64,000 nucleotides of DNA from Parerythrobacter_A sp963761775 (GCA_963761775.1 CAVXIF010000011.1:372001-436000), one strand, 5' to 3'. Counted from the stretch's first letter, positions 46,786 through 59,097 are shown. Numbers and translations are program-made. Notes: generated by a model from the letters alone, not told the origin.

Positions 46786-47680
46786 GTGCCAGACAGCGAG
46801 CATCGCGGCCTCGTTGCGCGTCTGCCGCAGCCTGCGCGTGATCTGGCGCTGCTGGCGCGGTTCGACCGGCCTATCGGGTGGTGGTTGCTGTTCTGGCCGT
46901 GCGTATGGGCACTGTGGCTGGCGGGGCGCGGGTTCCAGTGGGAGCTGGTTGGCTGGCTGCTGCTCGGCAGCATCGCCATGCGCGGCGCAGGGTGCGTGTA
47001 TAACGATATCGTCGATGCCGATCTGGACCGGCAAGTGAGCCCGCACCGCCAGCCGCCCTGTTGCCAGCGGTCGCATCGCCAAACGCACCGCGTGGCTGTG
47101 GCTGGGCGCGCTGTGCCTGGTCGGCCTGGTCGTGTTGCTGCAATTACGGTGGGAGGCGCAGCTTGTCGCATCGGGCAGCCTGCTGCTGGTCGCCGCCTAT
47201 CCCTTCATGAAGCGCATAACGTGGTGGCCGCAGCTGTGGCTGGGGCTGGTGTTCGGCTGGGGCGTGCCGGTGGCGTGGCTGGCGATGCGCGGCGACCGGT
47301 TCGAGGTGATGGCGGCGCTGTATGCAGGTGCGGTGGCGTGGATCGTGGGCTATGATACGATCTATGCCTTGCAGGACCGCGAGGACGATGCGCTGGTCGG
47401 CATCCGGTCCAGCGCGCTGCGGATGGGGCGGCATGTGCAGGGCGGCGTGGCGGCGTGCTACATGCTGGCGATGGCGGGCTGGGCGGGCGCGTTCTGGTTG
47501 TGGCGCGGAGACTGGGTGGCGTTGCTGGCGCTGCTGCCGGTGGCGCTGCATCTGGCATGGCAGGTGGTGACGCTCGATCCCGCCGACGCGGCCAACCCGC
47601 TCGACCGGTTCCGCGCCAATCGCTGGGCCGGGGCGTTGATGGCGGCGGCGTGTTTCGTGGTCGGCAATGCCGGTATGTAA
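46786..47680 (+). CDS. ubiA: 4-hydroxybenzoate polyprenyltransferase, one frameshift
   Basis: About 297 residues from GTG 46786 with an extra base near 47050. ATG 46749 (NAPSPEPVTT) would add 12 residues but needs a second indel. Membrane prenyltransferase of ubiquinone synthesis: first Asp motif in NDIVDADLDRQV and second in YDTIYALQDREDDALVG. Both motifs and about eight helices are present. The break is near CAAGTGAGCCCGC, between the first and second half. Followed by the SRAP gene. Confidence 0.9.
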
Positions 47681-47706
47681 TGGGCGCGAATGTAAAGGTA
47701 GAAGCA

Positions 47707-48331
47707 ATGTGCAACCTCTATCGCATGACCAAGAGCGCCGCCGAAGTCGCGCGGCTGTTCAACGTCAAGGATGCGCTGGCGGGCGCGAATATGGGCAGCG
47801 AAATCTATCCCGGCCACCCCGGCGCGGTGATTGCCGAGGGCACGTTGCAGGCGATGGTCTGGGGCCTGCCGCTGCAGATGAAATCGAAAACCGGCAAGCT
47901 GCTTAAAGCCCAAGCCGGTCAACAATGCGCGCACGGACAAGCTCGACAGCTTCTTCTGGCGCAAGAGCTTCGAGACGCGGCGGTGCCTGATCCCGCTGAC
48001 CGGCTGGGCCGAGGCGGAGGGCGCGAAGGGGCGATGACGCGCAGCTGGATGCAGGCGGGCAGCGAGGAGCTGTTCGCCTGCGCCGGCGTTTGGCGCGACA
48101 GCGAGGAATGGGGGCGCAGCTATGCGATGGTGATGACCGATGCGGTGGGCGATGCGGCGCAGGTCCATGCGCGAATGCCGGTGATCCTGGAAGGCGATGC
48201 GCGCGAGGCGTGGGTGACTGCGAAACCGGCCGAGGCCATCGCGCTGTGCGTCGGCTATGACGGTGCCCGTCGCCATCGACCGGACGGACCAGCCGTGGTC
48301 GGGCGGCGCGGCGCAGCGGCGGTTGCTGTAA
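47707..48331 (+). CDS. SOS-response-associated peptidase (SRAP/YedK-like), three indels
   Basis: About 207 residues if one extra C near 47910, one missing G near 48032 (AAGGGG) and one extra G near 48263 are corrected. Cys2 in MCNLYRMT is the active-site residue that cross-links to abasic sites in ssDNA. GWAEAEG, EELFACAGVWRDSEEWGRS, YAMVMTDA and RMPVILE are typical of YedK/HMCES. Ends RRLL at TAA 48329. It protects abasic sites during replication. Located after ubiA, no SOS box seen. Confidence 0.85.
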
Positions 48332-48397
48332 AATGGCTAATACACGTTAACCGCGCTTCTTATGCACTTCGCGTCGCAGGGGCGCTATTCATGCACA

Positions 48398-48946
48398 ATG
48401 AGCTATCGCCGCCTCCTGACCTGCGCCGCATTCCTCGCGGCCTTTGCCACGGGTGGAGCGGCGCTGGCGGCACCGGGTGATACGCAGACTGTCACGGGCA
48501 CGACATCCGCGCAGATCGCGTCGCCGGTTACGATCACCAATACGGCGGACCTCGCGTTCGGCACGATGATCGCGCCTGCGACCGGTCAGGCGCGGGTGAC
48601 GATCAACGCCCGCAACGGCACGCGCACCGGCAACAACAATACAGTATTCGTGGCGAGCAACGATTTCGCACCTGCCGTGTTCGTCATTACCGCGCCGGCC
48701 AATACCAGCATCGCCATTTCCACGCCCGCCCCGACATTCGAACTGACCGGCCCAGGCGCGCCGATCACGGTGGACCGGCTGCGGCTCAGCTTCAACAATA
48801 GCGGGCAGCGCACCTTGCCGCGCACCTTTGCCATGCCGGGCAGCGGTGCGGCGAACATGCAGATCGGCGGGCGGCTGCGGTTTCGCGCGGGTCAGGCACC
48901 GGGGCAGTATAGCGGCAACTTCACGATTATCGTGACGCACCAGTAG
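48398..48946 (+). CDS. DUF4402 secreted protein
   Basis: 182 residues from ATG 48398 (a longer start at 48362 has poorer context). Signal peptide ending near ALAAPG, then an all-beta domain of the DUF4402 type (ASPVTITNTADLAFGTMIAP; NTVFVASNDFAPAVFVIT; PGQYSGNFTIIVTH). DUF4402 resembles pilin/adhesin subunits and may be a surface or fimbrial component; no chaperone or usher is nearby. Function unknown. Confidence 0.85.
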   Translation: MSYRRLLTCAAFLAAFATGGAALAAPGDTQTVTGTTSAQIASPVTITNTADLAFGTMIAPATGQARVTINARNGTRTGNNNTVFVASNDFAPAVFVITAPANTSIAISTPAPTFELTGPGAPITVDRLRLSFNNSGQRTLPRTFAMPGSGAANMQIGGRLRFRAGQAPGQYSGNFTIIVTHQ

Positions 48947-48961
48947 GGCGCGGGCCGGGCT

Positions 48962-49504
48962 TTACTCTTCCGGACCGAGCTCCGGGTCGAGGTCGCGCGG
49001 GCGGGTGAACTGCACCAGCGTGCCGCACCCTTTTTCCAGCGCGCTCCAGCTGTCGATATCCAGTTCGAACAGGGCGAAGGTGGCGGTCGGATATTTCTGC
49101 GCCGCCGCATCGAAATCCGCATTCTCGCCAGCGGGGGGGACCAGTGCGAACAGCATTTCCTGCATGCCCGGATTGTGGCCCGCCATCAGCACTGCGTCGT
49201 TCGCGTCGTCGCATTGCTGCAACTGGTCGAACAGGGTCGCGGTATCGGCAAGGTAGAGCGACTCGATCCAGTCCGGCGCGTGTTTCGGAAGAGCTTCGGC
49301 CAGCGTCTCGCGCACCCGCTGCGCCGGGCTGGCCAGCACGCGGTCCCAGCCTTGCGACCGCGCTGCCATCGTCTGCGCGATATGCGCGCCGATCAGTGCC
49401 GCGCCACGCCGACCGCGCGCGTTCAGCCCGCGGTCGAAATCGCGCGTGCCCATATCGTCCCACTCGGACTTGGCGTGGCGCAGGAGGCCCAGGGTTTTTT
49501 TCAT
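48962..49504 (-). CDS. Histidine phosphatase (SixA-like)
   Basis: 180 residues. LGLLRHAKSEW has the phosphohistidine-phosphatase R-H-G/A motif, VLASPAQRVRETL the second conserved region and MAGHNPGMQEML the G-H-N-P loop. SixA removes phosphate from phosphohistidine domains or related substrates. The gene is 13 bp after the DinG-like stop in the same orientation, and the two may be co-transcribed. Confidence 0.9.
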   Translation of the reverse strand: MKKTLGLLRHAKSEWDDMGTRDFDRGLNARGRRGAALIGAHIAQTMAARSQGWDRVLASPAQRVRETLAEALPKHAPDWIESLYLADTATLFDQLQQCDDANDAVLMAGHNPGMQEMLFALVPPAGENADFDAAAQKYPTATFALFELDIDSWSALEKGCGTLVQFTRPRDLDPELGPEE

Positions 49505-49517
49505 AGCCGTGTCTTGC

Positions 49518-52263
49518 TCACGTCAGCGCGGTTTCCTGTGAAGCGGTGTCCGGCGTCGTTCCAACACCCGCCGCGACCCGTTGTAAAGCCTCCTCCAGCG
49601 TCAGGCGTATGACAGGCGTGCCTTCGGGAAAGGCGGAGAGCAGGCGGCTGGGGAAAGCAGCGGACAGCACCACGAAATGCCCGCTGTCTTCGCGCGTGCG
49701 GATCAGCCGCCCGAACCCCTGCGCCAGCCGCGCGCGGATGATGCGGTCGTCATAGCCCTTCGCGCCGCCCGGCTCGGTCGCGGCGGCAGCGCGGCGGGCG
49801 CGGTGCAGGATGCCCGGCTTGGGCCACGGCACCCCTTCCAGCACGATGCAGCGCAGCGATTCGCCCGGCACATCCACCCCGTCGCGCAGGGCATCGGTGC
49901 CGAGCAGGCTGGCTTTCAGGTCGTCGCGGAAGATATCGACCAGGGTGCCGGTATCGATCGGATCGACATGCTGCGCGTAAAGCGGCAGGCCTGCGCGCGC
50001 CAGCCGGTCCGCGATGCGGCCATGCACGATGCGCAAGCGCCGGATCGCGGTGAACAGGCCCAGCACGCCGCCGCCCGCCGCCTCGATGAAACCGCGCATA
50101 GGCCCCCGCCAATGCAGGCAGATCGCCGCGCGCGATATCGGTCACGATCAAGACTTCGGCGCGGGCAGCGTAATCGAACGGGCTTTCCGCCTCGCTTGTC
50201 TTCGGCGCGAGCGGGACGTGCGGCGCACCGCTGGCAGCGATGGCGGTCTGCCAGTCCGCGCCCTCCGGCGCGCGGTCAGTCAGCGTCGCGCTGGTCAGCA
50301 TCACGCCATGCGCTGGCTCCAGCACCACTTTGGCAAAGGGTTTCATCGGATCGAGCCAGCGGCGGTGGATGCCGACATCGAATTCGCGCGCTTCGTACCG
50401 TTCCACCGAAAACCAGTCGACAAAATCGGGATCGACCGGCCCGCCCAGCCGTCCCAGCAGAGCGATCCAAGCCGCCAGCAGATCGGTGCGCCAGCCGAGC
50501 GAATGGCGTGCCCCCTCGATCCGTGCGCGGCCCGTTGCATCGAGCCAGTCGGGCGCGTCCTCCACCACCGCTTCCAGCCGGACGCCCAACCGGACCAGCG
50601 GCGCGCGTATTGCTTCCAGCGCTTCCGCCGCAAGCTGGCCCTGTTCGACCAGCGGGCCAGGCAGCTGCGCGATCTCGGTCTCGATCCCGTAGCCGCCGTC
50701 GCGTCCGCTTTCGTCGCGCGCAAAGGTCAGGTCGCGCACGCCCGCCAGCAAGGCCTCGACCGGGCCGAAGGGGTCGCCATCGTGCAGGCGTTGCAGCCAG
50801 CCGTCCGACGGCAGCACCGCGCTCGCGTCCAGCGCCTCGGCAATGGCGCGCCCGCCCGCGTCGTCATAGCTGGCGACGTCGGCCAGCCGCGCCGCCAGCC
50901 CGCGCCGCCGCCCCTTGCTGCCGCGTTCCGGCCCCAGCAGCCAGCGCCGCAGTTCGATGGCCTCCTGCCCGCTCAACGCAGCGGCGAAGGTGGAATCGGC
51001 AGCGTGGGCGACATGATGGCCCTCGTCGAAAATGATGCGCGTCGGGCGATGGCCCATATCGCGCGACCGGGCGGCGTTGATCATCACCAGCGCGTGATTG
51101 GCGATGACGAGATCCGCCTGCGCGCTGGCGCGGGCGGCGCGTTCGATGAAGCATTTGCGGTAGTGCGGGCACCCGGCATAGATGCATTCGCCGCGCTGGT
51201 CGGTCAGCGAAGCAATGGCGCGGCGACGGAACAGCGTGCCGAGCCAGCCGGGCAAGTCGCCGCCGATCATGTCCCCGTCGCGCGAATAGGCCGCCCAGCG
51301 CGCGACCAGTTGCGCCAGAACGGCGGGCCTACCGCCGAAGCCGCCTTGCAGCGCATCCTCCAGATTGAGCAGGCACAGATAGTTCTCGCGCCCCTTGCGC
51401 ACCACCACGGGCCGCGTGCCGTCCTTGCGCCGGTCCGGCCACGCCCGCGCCGCTTCGCTGCGGAGCTGGCGTTGCAGGTTCTTGGTGAAAGTGCTGACCC
51501 AGACCGTGCCGCGCGCGGCGCTGGACCATAGCGAGGCGGGCGCGAGATAGCCCAGCGTCTTGCCGATGCCGGTGCCCGCCTGCGCCAGCAGCATGTGCGG
51601 CGTGTCGGTGCGCGCACGCGGGGCAAAAATGCCGCCGACATCGCGGGCATAGCTGCGCTGCCCCTCGCGGCGTTCGGCATGTTCGCCGGTCAGGTAATCG
51701 AGCTGTTCGTCGATTTCGGCGGGCTTGATCGCGACCTGCGCGGGTTGCTGGCGTTCGGGCTGTTCCTCCCATTCGGGCAGCTTTGAAAACAGCCAGCGTT
51801 CCGCGCGCTCCGGCTTTTTGACATGCGGCGCACACACCCCCGCCCACGGCCAGCGCAGGCGGCTCAGCGATTGCAGCGTCGACCACGCGCCGTCGCGCTC
51901 CGCCCAGTCCTCCGCCTCGCACCGTTCCAGCAGCACCGCCGCCGCCTGTTGCAGCAGCAGCGGCACGCCATCGTCGGTGCCGGGATCGGGCAGGCCGCAC
52001 GCCGCCGCCAGCCCCTTGGGCGTCGGCACGCAGAACCGTGCCGGATGCACGAAGGCGAACAGCTCCAGCAGGTCCAGCCCCGACAGGTCGGGATAGCCCA
52101 GCCGCGATGCGACCAGCGGCGCGTTCAGCAGCAGCACCGGCGTTTCGGATGCCGTAGTTACCGCACTGCCCTTGGACGCGCTCTGCGTTTCCGCATTGGG
52201 CGCGCGCAGCCAGACACCGGCATGGCTGGCGTGAAGCGCAGGGAGGGGAAGGGCGGCAGGCAC
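49518..52263 (-). CDS. DinG-like ATP-dependent DNA helicase (Fe-S), one frameshift
   Basis: About 914 residues from GTG 52263 after removing an extra base near 50100. XPD/DinG superfamily II helicase: Walker A AGTGIGKTLGYLAPA, Fe-S cysteines around CLLNLEDALQ and CIYAGCPHYRKCF, Walker B region IIFDEGHH, later motif TSATLTDRAPEG, and in the last frame LRIVHGRIADRLA, DRIIRARLAQGFGRLIR (motif VI). It unwinds R-loops and forked DNA. The N-terminal about 200 residues are a sphingomonad-type extension. No SOS box was seen upstream. Confidence 0.88.
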
Positions 52264-52577
52264 GGACGCGCGGTATGCGAAGCGCGGAACGGAAAGTAAA
52301 CATCGCAGGCGTCGTGCTGGCCGGTGTCCTACACGCCGGGCGCGTGATAGCTGACATGCGCCTCGAGAATTCACCACACCGAATGTTAGCGAGAAAAGAT
52401 CCGTCCCATGTTCCCTATCGCGAAAGTTACACCGCAAACATCGGGTAGGGGCGGCAGGTCCGCGGTAGCCGCGACTTTCGCAAGACCGGGTGTGGTGCAT
52501 AATACAGGGCCAAAGTGTTCCACGCTGGCGTGCACGACGGTTGCACCGATGCGCCCTATCGGCAAAGGGTCGCGTCC
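52264..52577. other. Gene-free divergent region between the helicase and lysK
   Basis: 314 bp with no credible gene. CATAAT (52499-52504) could be a -10 for lysK; I see no convincing -35. At 52322-52340 is CCGGTGTCCTACACGCCGGG; on the opposite strand it gives CCGGCGTGTAGGACACC, nearly the same as a site 37 bp before ygfZ (28641-28660). No tRNA, repeat cluster or terminator is recognised. Confidence 0.5.
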
Positions 52578-54221
52578 ATGAGCATGACCGAACTCGCCGC
52601 CGCCGCGCGCGTCTCCAAGGCCTGGCCTTTCGTGGAGGCGCAGCGTCTGGTGAAACGCTATCCCGATGGCAAGACCGCCAAGGACGGAAGCGCTGCGCCG
52701 GTGCTGTTCGAAACCGGCTACGGCCCGTCCGGCCTGCCGCATATCGGCACGTTTCAGGAAGTGCTGCGCACCACGCTCGTTCGCCGCGCTTATGAAGCGA
52801 TCATCGGCGCGAAGCCCGAAGACGGCACGACGCGGCTCGTGGCGTTCTCTGACGATATGGACGGCTTGCGCAAGGTGCCCGACAACATCGCCGGCGCGCG
52901 ATGTGCTGGCGGACAACCTGCATAAACCGCTGTGCCGCGTGCCGGACCCGACGGGCGAGCATGACAGCTTCGCGCATCGCAACAACGCGATGCTGCGCGC
53001 TTTCCTCGACCGGTTCGGTTTCGACTACGAATTCGTCGCGTCGAGCGACCGTTACCAGTCGGGCGCGTTCGACGATGCGCTGCGCAACGTGCTGCGCCAC
53101 AATCAGGGCATTCTCGACATCATGCTGCCGACGCTGCGCGAGGAACGGCGGCAGACCTATTCGCCGATCCTGCCGATCAGCCCGACGCAGCGGCCATGTG
53201 CTGCAGGTTCCGGTCGAGGTGGTCGATGCGGAGGCAGGAACCATCCGGTTTACCGACGCGGACGGCACGGTTGTCGAACAGAGCGCGCTGGGCGGGCAGG
53301 CCAAGCTGCAATGGAAGGTCGACTGGGCGATGCGCTGGTGCGCGCTGGGCGTCGATTACGAGATGTACGGCAAGGATCTGACCGATAGCGGCGTGCAGTC
53401 GGGCCGAATCGTCAAGCTGCTCGGCGGGCGCAAGCCGGAAGGGCTGATCTACGAGCTGTTCCTGGATGCCAATGGCGAGAAGATTTCGAAGTCCAAGGGC
53501 AACGGGCTGACCATCGAGCAATGGCTGGAATACGGTACGCAGAGCTCGCTCGGCTTCTATATCTTCCCCAATCCCAAAAGCGCCAAGCAGCTGCACGCCG
53601 GCGTCATCCCGCGCGCGGTGGACGATTACTGGCAGTTTCGCGAACGGCTGGCGGAACAGCCGCTGGAGAAGCAGCTCGGCAATCCGGTGTGGCATCTGTC
53701 GCGCGCCAATGGCGGCTTCGACGGGGCGGAAGCGCCGGGGGCGGGGGACAGCCTGCCGGTCGGGTTCGGCCTGCTGCTGAACCTCGCCAGCGTGCTGGGG
53801 GCGGAGGCGACCGAGGCGAATGTGGCGGAGTATCTCGACCGGTTCTACGGCGAAAGCGCGCGCACGCCGGACGTCGCCGACCTGATCCGCGCGGCGGTGA
53901 ACTACACCCGCGATTACATCGTACCGACACTGGAAAAGCGCGCGCCGACCGACGGGGAAGCGGCGGCATTGCGGGCGCTGGACGCGTATCTCGCCTGCGC
54001 CCCGGCAGACGCTTCGGCGGAGGAATTGCAGACGCAGGTGTACGAGATCGGCAAGGACGAGGCGTTCGGGTTCGAGTCCCTGCGCGACTGGTTTCGAGCG
54101 TTGTACCAGACCCTGCTCGGCAGCGACCAGGGGCCGCGCATGGGCAGCTTCATCGCACTTTACGGTATCGACAATTCGCGTCGCCTGATCGCGGAGCGCT
54201 CTGGAACGCGGCGACGGTTAG
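52578..54221 (+). CDS. lysK: Class I lysyl-tRNA synthetase, three frameshifts
   Basis: About 546 residues from ATG 52578 after three extra bases (near 52897, 53189 and 54205) are removed; the true stop is TAG 54219-54221. Class I LysRS, the archaeal/alphaproteobacterial form unrelated to class II LysS. HIGH motif in GPSGLPHIGTF; KMSKS as EKISKSKGNG. The C-terminal anticodon-binding domain ends ALERGDG. An essential single gene carrying three indels is the best evidence that they are sequence errors. Convergent with the oxygenase gene with 4 bp between. Confidence 0.93.
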
Positions 54222-54225
54222 CGGT

Positions 54226-54894
54226 TCAGCCCCATTTGCGGGTGCGGTACCACTTGGTGATGATGTACTTCTTGCCCGCCAGCACCGGCGTTCCGGCGTG
54301 GATCGTATCCTCGTTGCAGATGCCCGACGGGTCCGCGTTGTTCCATGCCAGCAGCGCGCCCGGTTGCGGTGCAATGGCGAGGCCCGCATTGGTGAAATGC
54401 GTGTCGCCGCCTTCCTCCACCGCGTTCAGGAACGCCATCGCGGTCCAGCTGCGCTGCCCGCCGCGCTTGCGCTCCACTTTCCAGTATTCCTCTTCGGGAT
54501 AGAACCAGTCGTTGTGTGGCTTGAACTCCTGCCCCGGCAGATAGCGCTGCCCCTGCACCGCCTCGCCCGTCTCGGCTTTCAAGCCCAGTAAATCGTCGAT
54601 ACGCCGCGAGATGCCTTTGACCAGTGGTTCATGCGGGTCAAGATCGCTGGAAAACGATGTACGGAACCCGCTGCCGTAATCCACCTTGAACAGCGCGCTC
54701 GGCTTGGCGATAGCGTCGATCATATCGACCAGCCGCGCGCATTCGTCTGCGGTCAGGAAGTCGCCGAAGCCGTACAACTCCAGCTTATCGGTCGGCACCC
54801 GATAGGCGCGCGGGTCGTCGCCAAGGCGGTTGCGGACGGCGGCGCCGTTGCGTTTCAGCGCGTCGCGGTCGGGAGCGGTTTTGGTCTTCGGCAT
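54226..54894 (-). CDS. 2OG-Fe(II) oxygenase (prolyl 4-hydroxylase-like)
   Basis: 222 residues from ATG 54894. P4Hc-type double-stranded beta-helix: FKPHNDWFYPEE provides the H-x-D iron ligands, DTIHAGTPVLAGKKYIITKWYR the distal His and the 2-oxoglutarate-binding Lys/Arg; GQRYLPGQ and RSWTAMAFLN flank. Hydroxylates a protein or small-molecule substrate, unknown here. A short N-terminal extension is charged (KTKTAPDRDALKR). Convergent with lysK. Confidence 0.88.
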   Translation of the reverse strand: MPKTKTAPDRDALKRNGAAVRNRLGDDPRAYRVPTDKLELYGFGDFLTADECARLVDMIDAIAKPSALFKVDYGSGFRTSFSSDLDPHEPLVKGISRRIDDLLGLKAETGEAVQGQRYLPGQEFKPHNDWFYPEEEYWKVERKRGGQRSWTAMAFLNAVEEGGDTHFTNAGLAIAPQPGALLAWNNADPSGICNEDTIHAGTPVLAGKKYIITKWYRTRKWG

Positions 54895-54910
54895 GATGGC
54901 CGAAGTGCTA

Positions 54911-54942
54911 AACCCCCGCCTGGCGGTGCGCAAGCGGGGGTT
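54911..54942 (-). other. Strong hairpin between RcnB-like gene and 2OG oxygenase
   Basis: AACCCCCGC (54911-54919) and GCGGGGGTT (54934-54942) are perfectly complementary with a 14-base loop. It follows the minus-strand stop at 54960 and precedes the ATG at 54894, so it might be a weak terminator of the RcnB-like gene, but no T-run follows on that strand. Confidence 0.55.
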
Positions 54943-54959
54943 CGGCGGGTCAGGTCGGC

Positions 54960-55875
54960 TCAGTAAAAGAAGTCGTAGATCACATCGACCACGCGGCCGT
55001 TATACGTGTTCACCAGCACGACATCGTCGTAGTAACGGATCCAGCGATAGTCGCCATAGACCGCCGGGAGGCGATAGCGCCACGGGTCGTTGATCCAGTA
55101 CCGGCTGCCGAAGAACAGGTTGCCGAGCTGGAACCCGACATTGAACCGGCGGTAGTTATAGCCGCGATAGGGTGCGTAATACCGGCCGACACTGAAGATG
55201 TTGCTGTTATAACGGCGATGGTTGCGCCAGTTATACCGCGCATTGTTGCGCCAGGCGTTACGGTTCCAAGCACGATACTGACGCCTTTCGAACCGGCGGT
55301 CTGTCCCTGCGGTCCGCCCGCCGTTCTGCTTGGCGGAAATCCCTGCGACGCTCCACACGCCTGTCGAACCGGCGGTCGGCCTGGCGTTCCGCTACGGTGT
55401 AGCTGCGGTTGCGACGCTGATCGACATATGTGTTATTGCGCTGCCGGTTCTCGAAACGACGATCCTGACGGCGTTCGACACGACGATCCTGGCGGTTCTC
55501 GAAACGGCGATCCTGACGTCGTTCGGCGCGACCATCCTGACGGTTCTCGAACCGGGCGTCCTGCCGACGTTCGGCACGGCGATCCTGACGCGCTTCGCCA
55601 CGATCGTTCCGGAAACGGGCCGGGGCCTGCACATCGCGCGGTTGCTGAGCACGCTGCGGCGCAACGGCCGCACGGTCCGCGCGGCGGTTCTGGCGGGCCT
55701 GCTGACGCGTGGCGCGCCTCGCCTCACGCGCTTGATTGTTCCCGCGATCGGCGCGCTGCTGCTCGGCAACTGCGGCTGTCGCGGCGGCCTCGGCCTGCGC
55801 TGGGACGGCGGCAAACGCCATCGCCATCGCGAGCGCCGAGGCACTGCCTGCGGTAAGTAAATCCTTGAAAGTCAT
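54960..55875 (-). CDS. RcnB-family periplasmic protein with Arg-rich repeats, one frameshift
   Basis: About 304 residues once an extra base near 55310 is removed. Signal peptide (to about AVPAQAEA); a long Arg/Asp/Gln-rich, likely disordered region with 16-residue repeats (see repeat entry); then RYNSNIFSVGRYYAPYRG and a C-terminal RcnB-like domain, DYRWIRYYDDVVLVNTYNGRV. RcnB is a periplasmic nickel/cobalt-homeostasis protein; the Arg-rich insertion is unusual and could bind polyanions. Metal role is inferred from family. Confidence 0.82.
55441..55584 (-). repeat. 48-bp repeats encoding R-F-E-N-R-Q units
   Basis: Three copies at 55441, 55489 and 55537, 48 bp apart, each encoding on the minus strand a 16-residue unit with RFENRQ and ERRQDR. 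Within each copy two 24-bp half-units (RFENRQDR and xxERRQDR) are also similar. Further degenerate copies continue to about 55600. Expansion by slippage is likely. Confidence 0.85.
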
Positions 55876-56047
55876 GTTCGTCTCCGCTGGTTTGCGCCGC
55901 GTCCCACTGCGCGTTTCCCGTCTTGGTAAAGACCGTGTTAGGGATGCTGCACTGACCGGATACTGAACCGGTCGTTTCGGTTTCTGTTAATGTTCATATA
56001 GCGGAACCTGAATGAACTGACGATTGACAGGGCAGGGCCATACTTCG

Positions 56048-56629
56048 ATGGCACGCCACATGCTGGACAATTTCGACGACATTCGCGCCGACATCGACAC
56101 CCGCCTCGCCGCCGCGGCGACCAACCGCCGCAGCTCGTTTCACACCCCGGTTGTGGGCACCGAAGATGGCGATCTGCGGGTCATGGTACTGCGCCATTAC
56201 GACGCCGCGAGCCGCACCCTGCGCTTCCACACCGACAGCCGCGCGCCGAAAGCGGGGCTGGTCGGCGAAGGCGCGCCGGTCGGCGTGCTCTTCTACGACA
56301 AGGCCGAAAAGCTGCAGATCCGCTGTCGGGGCGAGGGGCGCATCGTGCGAACTGGCGATGCGGTGGATGCCGCGTGGCAGGCCAGCAGTAATTTCGCGCG
56401 CCGCTGCTACCTCGGCGAAGGACCGGGCGCGGTGTCGGACGAACCGACATCGGGCCTCCCCCAGCAATTCGAAGGCAGCGAACCCAGCGACGCGGAGCTG
56501 GTCCCGGCGCGCGAGAATTTTGCGCTGCTACTGGTCAAGGTAACCAGCTTCGACTGGTTCAGCCTTGCGCATACGGGCCATCGCCGGGCTGTGCTCGATG
56601 CGGATGGGGCGCGGTGGGTGTCTCCTTAA
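56048..56629 (+). CDS. Pyridoxamine 5'-phosphate oxidase-like flavoprotein
   Basis: 193 residues from ATG 56048 (TTG 56024 also possible). Split-barrel FMN fold of the PNPOx family: RRSSFHTPVVGTEDGDLRVMVLR at the start, FHTDSRAPKAGLVGEG and VGVLFYDKAEKLQIRCRGEG, with NFALLLVKVTSFDWFSL at the end. It could be a flavin-dependent oxidase or reductase; a true PdxH role is unlikely given pattern. Substrate unknown. Confidence 0.82.
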   Translation: MARHMLDNFDDIRADIDTRLAAAATNRRSSFHTPVVGTEDGDLRVMVLRHYDAASRTLRFHTDSRAPKAGLVGEGAPVGVLFYDKAEKLQIRCRGEGRIVRTGDAVDAAWQASSNFARRCYLGEGPGAVSDEPTSGLPQQFEGSEPSDAELVPARENFALLLVKVTSFDWFSLAHTGHRRAVLDADGARWVSP

Positions 56630-56637
56630 CTGGTTGA

Positions 56638-57290
56638 TGAAGTACATTCGGGATGGTTGGTTCAAAGAACGCGAACTTCCAGACTTCAAATAACATATTT
56701 CGATTGGCGAAAAGCGGACAAGTCAGGAGTAGCACCTTGTCTGCGTGTAGGAAAATACAAATGGCGCGGTTTCTTTAACTAAAGGTCATCCCGAGCAGCG
56801 CCTCCCACGCGTCATCCCGGACTTGATCCAGGATCCAGCTTTCTTCAGCCGCGGTGCTCAAAGGAGCTGGACCCCGGATCGAGTCTAGAGTGATGAGGTG
56901 AGAAGCGAAGTAGTTGAGAACGTTGCGGCCAGACCGTTCACTTTACAACCCGTTCGAGTTGAGCCCTTCGAAGCCTTGTTCTATTTTCGGGCGTTGCGCT
57001 GAAGGCGAAGTGCAGCCCTTCGACAAGCTCGGGACGAACGGGGTTTTGCGTCATTCCACCGCCGAGCCGGGATGCCGCTAGCTCCGAGCGGTGTGGCAGA
57101 AAAAGCTGGACGCCGGATCCAGTCCAAGGTGACGATGAAGTAATAGTGCCACCGTGCCGATAACGTCATCCCGGCCCCCGAGTCAGGATCAAGCTACCTT
57201 CCCGCGTTTCGCAGGTGAAATCCGGTTGCCGGCTCAAGTCCAGGATGGCGGCGAAGCGCTGATAGCCGGACCGTTTCGTGGGCCCCTAAA
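56638..57290. repeat. Cluster of degenerate intergenic palindromes
   Basis: The 667 bp between genes hold at least three related degenerate palindromes: arms near 56811-56840 (GTCATCCCGGACTTGATCC) and 56864-56896; 57051-57137; and 57167-57252. A CCCTTCGACAAGCTCGGGAC element (57018-57037) lies between. They resemble the GTCATCCCGG...GGATCC...GGTGACG palindromes and the CCCTTCGACAAGCTC repeat that I recall from Sphingomonadales. No gene was found here. Possible IHF/gyrase-like or terminator roles are unproven. Confidence 0.7.
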
Positions 57291-57296
57291 GTGCGT

Positions 57297-58970
<1,674 letters not shown>

Positions 58971-59097
58971 CGGATGGTTCCTTCGGGGTATCTGAAACTG
59001 TGTGAAACTGTTGGCCGGACAGATAGGGCGCGGCGGCGCGGCGGGCAAGGTTCGCGCGTGGTTGCATGGGAGCGGGCGGGGCCGCATAGCCGCGCGC

